64,000 bases of DNA, taken from NCBI RefSeq assembly GCF_008710095.1, contig NZ_VYKJ01000011.1, forward strand, positions 124,001 to 188,000. The letters run 5' to 3'. The stretch is from Affinibrenneria salicis (GTDB lineage: Bacteria; Pseudomonadota; Gammaproteobacteria; Enterobacterales; Enterobacteriaceae). A program made the position numbers and the translations under genes. Below, piece after piece: positions 61,134 through 64,000 of this stretch. Positions within the stretch are counted from its first letter, which is position 1; every line of letters begins with the position of its first letter. The notes beneath the pieces are model-generated. The model was not told the DNA's origin. It did no database searches and saw nothing but the letters and a program-made list of their open reading frames with translations.

Positions 61134-63242
61134 TTGTACCTGTTTGAAAGTCTTAATCTGCTGATCAAACGCTATCTGCCGGAAGATCAGATTAAACGTC
61201 TCCGGCAGGCGTATCTTGTCGCGCGTGATGCCCACGAGGGGCAAACGCGCTCCAGCGGCGAGCCCTATATCACGCACCCGGTCGCGGTGGCCTGTATTCT
61301 GGCTGAAATGCGTCTCGACCATGAAACGTTGATGGCGGCGTTGCTGCATGACGTTATCGAAGATACGCCGGCGACCTATCAGGATATGGAACAACTGTTT
61401 GGCAAGACCGTTGCCGAACTGGTTGAGGGCGTATCCAAACTGGATAAGCTGAAGTTCCGCGATAAAAAAGAAGCGCAGGCGGAAAACTTTCGCAAAATGA
61501 TCATGGCGATGGTGCAGGACATTCGCGTCATCCTGATCAAGCTGGCCGACCGTACGCACAACATGCGTACGCTGGGCGCGCTGCGCCCGGACAAGCGGCG
61601 CCGCATCGCGCGCGAAACGCTGGAAATATACAGTCCTCTGGCTCATCGTCTGGGCATCCACCATCTGAAGACCGAGCTGGAAGAGCTGGGTTTTGAGGCG
61701 CTGTATCCGAATCGTTACCGGGTCATTAAAGAAGTGGTTAAAGCCGCGCGCGGCAACCGCAAGGAAATGATTCAGAAAATCCTGTCTGAGATCGAAGGCC
61801 GGCTTAATGAAGCCGGCATCGCCTGTCGCGTCAGCGGTCGGGAAAAGCATCTGTACTCGATTTATTGCAAGATGCACCTGAAGGAACAGCGCTTTCACTC
61901 CATTATGGATATCTACGCCTTTCGGGTTATCGTGCGGGAGCTGGATACCTGTTACCGCGTGCTGGGCCAGGTACACAGCCTGTATAAGCCGCGGCCCGGC
62001 CGGGTTAAAGACTACATCGCCATTCCCAAAGCCAACGGCTACCAGTCGCTGCACACATCTCTTATCGGCCCGCACGGCGTGCCGGTCGAGATTCAGATCC
62101 GCACCGAGGATATGGATCAGATGGCCGAAATGGGCGTGGCCGCGCACTGGGCCTATAAAGAACACGGCGAAAACAGCAGCACCACCGCGCAGGTGCGCGC
62201 CCAGCGCTGGATGCAGAGCCTGCTGGAACTGCAGCAGAGCGCCGGCAGCTCATTTGAATTTATCGAAAACGTAAAATCCGATCTGTTCCCCGACGAGATT
62301 TATGTTTTCACCCCGGAAGGGCGCATTGTGGAACTGCCGGCCGGCGCCACGCCGGTGGATTTCGCCTATGCGGTCCATACCGATATCGGCCACGCCTGCG
62401 TCGGCGCCCGCGTCGATCGCCAGCCGTACCCGCTGTCGCAGCCGTTGTCCAGCGGGCAAACGGTGGAAATCATCACCGCGCCCGGCGCCCGGCCGAACGC
62501 CGCCTGGCTGAATTTCATCGTCAGTTCGCGCGCGCGGGCCAAAATCCGCCAGATGCTGAAAAACCTCAAGCGCGACGACTCCGTCAGCCTCGGCCGTCGC
62601 CTGCTCAGCCATGCGCTGGGCGGCAGCCGTAAACTGGCCGATATTCCGAAAGAAAAAATTCAGCGCGAACTGGACCGCATGAAGCTGGCCTCGCTGGACG
62701 ATCTGCTGGCGGAAATCGGCCTGGGCAACGCCATGAGCCTGATGGTGGCCAGAAACTTACAGGGCGAGCAGGAACAGGTCGCCGCGTCCGGCGTGCGTAA
62801 ACTGCCGATCAAGGGCGCTGACGGCGTGCTGCTGACCTTCGCCAAGTGCTGCCGTCCGATTCCCGGCGATCCCATTATCGCCTATGTCAGCCCCGGCAAG
62901 GGTCTGGTGATTCACCACGAATCCTGCCGCAACATTCGCGGCTACCAGAAAGAGCCGGAAAAATATATGGCGGTGGAGTGGGACGACCGTATCACCGAGC
63001 AGGAATTTATCGCCGAAATCAAGGTGGATATGCTCAACCATCAGGGCGCGCTGGCTAACCTGACCGCCGCGATAAACACGGCCAACTCCAATATTCAAAG
63101 CATTAATACCGAAGAGAAGGACGGCCGGGTTTACAGCGCCTTTATTCGTCTGACAATGCGCGATCGCGTCCATCTGGCTAATGTGATGCGCAAAATCCGC
63201 ATCATGCCGGACGTGATTAAAGTCAGCCGCAACCGAAACTAA
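61134..63242 (+). CDS. spoT: Bifunctional (p)ppGpp synthetase/hydrolase SpoT
   Basis: Stringent-response enzyme of 702 residues. In order: HD hydrolase domain (HDVIEDTPAT, about residue 72), synthetase domain (to about 340), TGS (DEIYVFTPEGRIVELP, about residue 390), zinc-finger region (FAKCCRPIPGD) and C-terminal ACT (NHQGALANLTAAI). Translation starts at TTG 61134, as in E. coli spoT, confirmed by the N-terminus YLFESLNLLIKRYLP. Confidence 0.98.
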   Translation: MYLFESLNLLIKRYLPEDQIKRLRQAYLVARDAHEGQTRSSGEPYITHPVAVACILAEMRLDHETLMAALLHDVIEDTPATYQDMEQLFGKTVAELVEGVSKLDKLKFRDKKEAQAENFRKMIMAMVQDIRVILIKLADRTHNMRTLGALRPDKRRRIARETLEIYSPLAHRLGIHHLKTELEELGFEALYPNRYRVIKEVVKAARGNRKEMIQKILSEIEGRLNEAGIACRVSGREKHLYSIYCKMHLKEQRFHSIMDIYAFRVIVRELDTCYRVLGQVHSLYKPRPGRVKDYIAIPKANGYQSLHTSLIGPHGVPVEIQIRTEDMDQMAEMGVAAHWAYKEHGENSSTTAQVRAQRWMQSLLELQQSAGSSFEFIENVKSDLFPDEIYVFTPEGRIVELPAGATPVDFAYAVHTDIGHACVGARVDRQPYPLSQPLSSGQTVEIITAPGARPNAAWLNFIVSSRARAKIRQMLKNLKRDDSVSLGRRLLSHALGGSRKLADIPKEKIQRELDRMKLASLDDLLAEIGLGNAMSLMVARNLQGEQEQVAASGVRKLPIKGADGVLLTFAKCCRPIPGDPIIAYVSPGKGLVIHHESCRNIRGYQKEPEKYMAVEWDDRITEQEFIAEIKVDMLNHQGALANLTAAINTANSNIQSINTEEKDGRVYSAFIRLTMRDRVHLANVMRKIRIMPDVIKVSRNRN

Positions 63243-63247
63243 CGTTT

Positions 63248-63940
63248 ATGACACCGCAACGCTACGCCCGTATCCGCGATATGCTGGCCATCCGCCAGCC
63301 CGATCTGACGGTCTGCATGGAGCAGGTACATAAGCCTCACAATATTTCCGCGGTTATCCGCACCGCCGACGCGGTCGGCGTGCATCAGGTGCACGCGGTA
63401 TGGCCCGGCAGCCGGATGCGTACGCTGGCCTCCTCCGCGGCCGGCAGCAACAGTTGGGTACAGGTTAAAACCCATCGCACGGTCCAGGATGCCGTCGCCC
63501 AGATGAAAACGCAGGGCATGCAGATCCTCGCCACGCACCTGTCGCCGACGGCGGTGGATTTTCGCGATATCGATTACACCCGCCCTACCTGTATTTTGAT
63601 GGGCCAGGAGAAAACCGGCATCAGCCAGCAGGCGCTGGCGCTGGCCGACCGCAACATCATCATTCCAATGGTCGGCATGGTGCAATCGCTCAATGTTTCC
63701 GTCGCCTCCGCGCTTATCCTGTATGAGGCGCAGCGTCAGCGTCAGCTGGCCGGCATGTATCAGCGGGAAAACAGTCTGCTGGATGAACAAGAGCAGCAGC
63801 GCCTGCTGTTCGAAGGCGGCTACCCGGTGCTTGCCCGGGTGGCCAAACGCAAAAAACTGCCGCGCCCCACAATTAACCAGCAGGGGCAAATCGTCGCCGA
63901 CGCCGCCTGGTGGGCCGCAATGCAATCGTCGGGCCGCTGA
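63248..63940 (+). CDS. trmH: tRNA (guanosine(18)-2'-O)-methyltransferase
   Basis: SPOUT-fold methyltransferase of 230 residues that methylates Gm18 in the tRNA D-loop. The knot motifs are HKPHNISAVIRTADAVGV, LMGQEKTGIS and IPMVGMVQSLNVSVASAL. It starts 5 bp after spoT; its stop overlaps the recG start (TGATG). Confidence 0.97.
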   Translation: MTPQRYARIRDMLAIRQPDLTVCMEQVHKPHNISAVIRTADAVGVHQVHAVWPGSRMRTLASSAAGSNSWVQVKTHRTVQDAVAQMKTQGMQILATHLSPTAVDFRDIDYTRPTCILMGQEKTGISQQALALADRNIIIPMVGMVQSLNVSVASALILYEAQRQRQLAGMYQRENSLLDEQEQQRLLFEGGYPVLARVAKRKKLPRPTINQQGQIVADAAWWAAMQSSGR

Positions 63941-64000
63941 TGCAAGGGCGCCTGCTGCAATCCCGACCGCTGAGCACATTAGCCGGCGTTGGAGCCAGTC
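63940..64000 (+). CDS. recG: ATP-dependent DNA helicase RecG (partial, N-terminal 20 codons)
   Basis: ATG at 63940 overlaps the trmH stop. The first codons read MQGRLLQSRPLSTLAGVGAS, matching the RecG N-terminal wedge start. The gene runs off the right edge. Position after trmH is the conserved order. Confidence 0.88.
   Translation, partial: MQGRLLQSRPLSTLAGVGAS

Overview
The window is a chromosomal segment of a gamma-proteobacterium of the order Enterobacterales. The housekeeping proteins (GlyQS, Gor, UspA/UspB, PitA, YhiN, PrlC, RsmJ, Gmk, RpoZ, SpoT, TrmH) read as close relatives of the E. coli ones, and several blocks keep E. coli order: glyQ-glyS, tag-yiaC, prlC-rsmJ beside rlmJ, uspA/uspB, proK-eptB and gmk-rpoZ-spoT-trmH-recG. 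High G+C, ERIC-type repeats and many sugar and amino-acid uptake clusters point to a plant-associated Pectobacteriaceae member (Brenneria, Lonsdalea or Dickeya-like). The species cannot be fixed from sequence reading alone.

Layout. 1-6.2 kb is an accessory, repeat-rich region. It holds a GntP-family gluconate permease cut by the left edge, three ERIC-related elements, a possible 35-residue membrane protein, an XRE regulator with repeated TTCGAA-containing sites, a frameshifted iron alcohol dehydrogenase and a 15-unit hexanucleotide array. 6.2-11.4 kb holds glyS-glyQ, a TauE/SafE permease and tag-yiaC. 11.4-17.3 kb is a 2-ketogluconate catabolic locus: a PtxS-type LacI repressor, a near-consensus PtxS operator, kguE, kguK, kguT and a ghrB/kguD reductase. 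17.3-23.1 kb holds a periplasmic DUF4432 protein, avtA, a second iron alcohol dehydrogenase and a divergent LysR/LysE pair.

23.5-28.2 kb is a compact cluster of an aspartoacylase-like zinc deacylase, an Lrp/AsnC regulator, two polar amino-acid ABC permeases, a binding protein and a DDAH-type hydrolase. It looks like uptake and breakdown of a modified arginine, but the ABC ATPase is absent. 28.9-31.1 kb is katG with a plausible OxyR site. 31.3-46.7 kb holds a lipoprotein serine hydrolase, gor, a slipin, rnz, rlmJ, yghW, prlC-rsmJ, two abutting ERIC-like elements, uspA, uspB, pitA and yhiN.

47.1-56.0 kb is a sugar-utilisation island: a Gfo/Idh/MocA oxidoreductase, a BadF-type sugar kinase, a ROK repressor lacking its zinc site, a MalK-type ATPase, a GNAT acetyltransferase, a binding protein and two permeases. 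An amino sugar or its glycoside is the likeliest substrate. 56.1-64 kb holds tRNA-Pro(CGG), eptB, ligB and the gmk-rpoZ-spoT-trmH-recG operon, with recG cut by the right edge.

The two best candidates for undescribed biology are the DDAH/deacylase/ABC cluster and the Gfo-Idh/BadF/ROK/ABC/GNAT island. Neither is claimed as novel from sequence alone.
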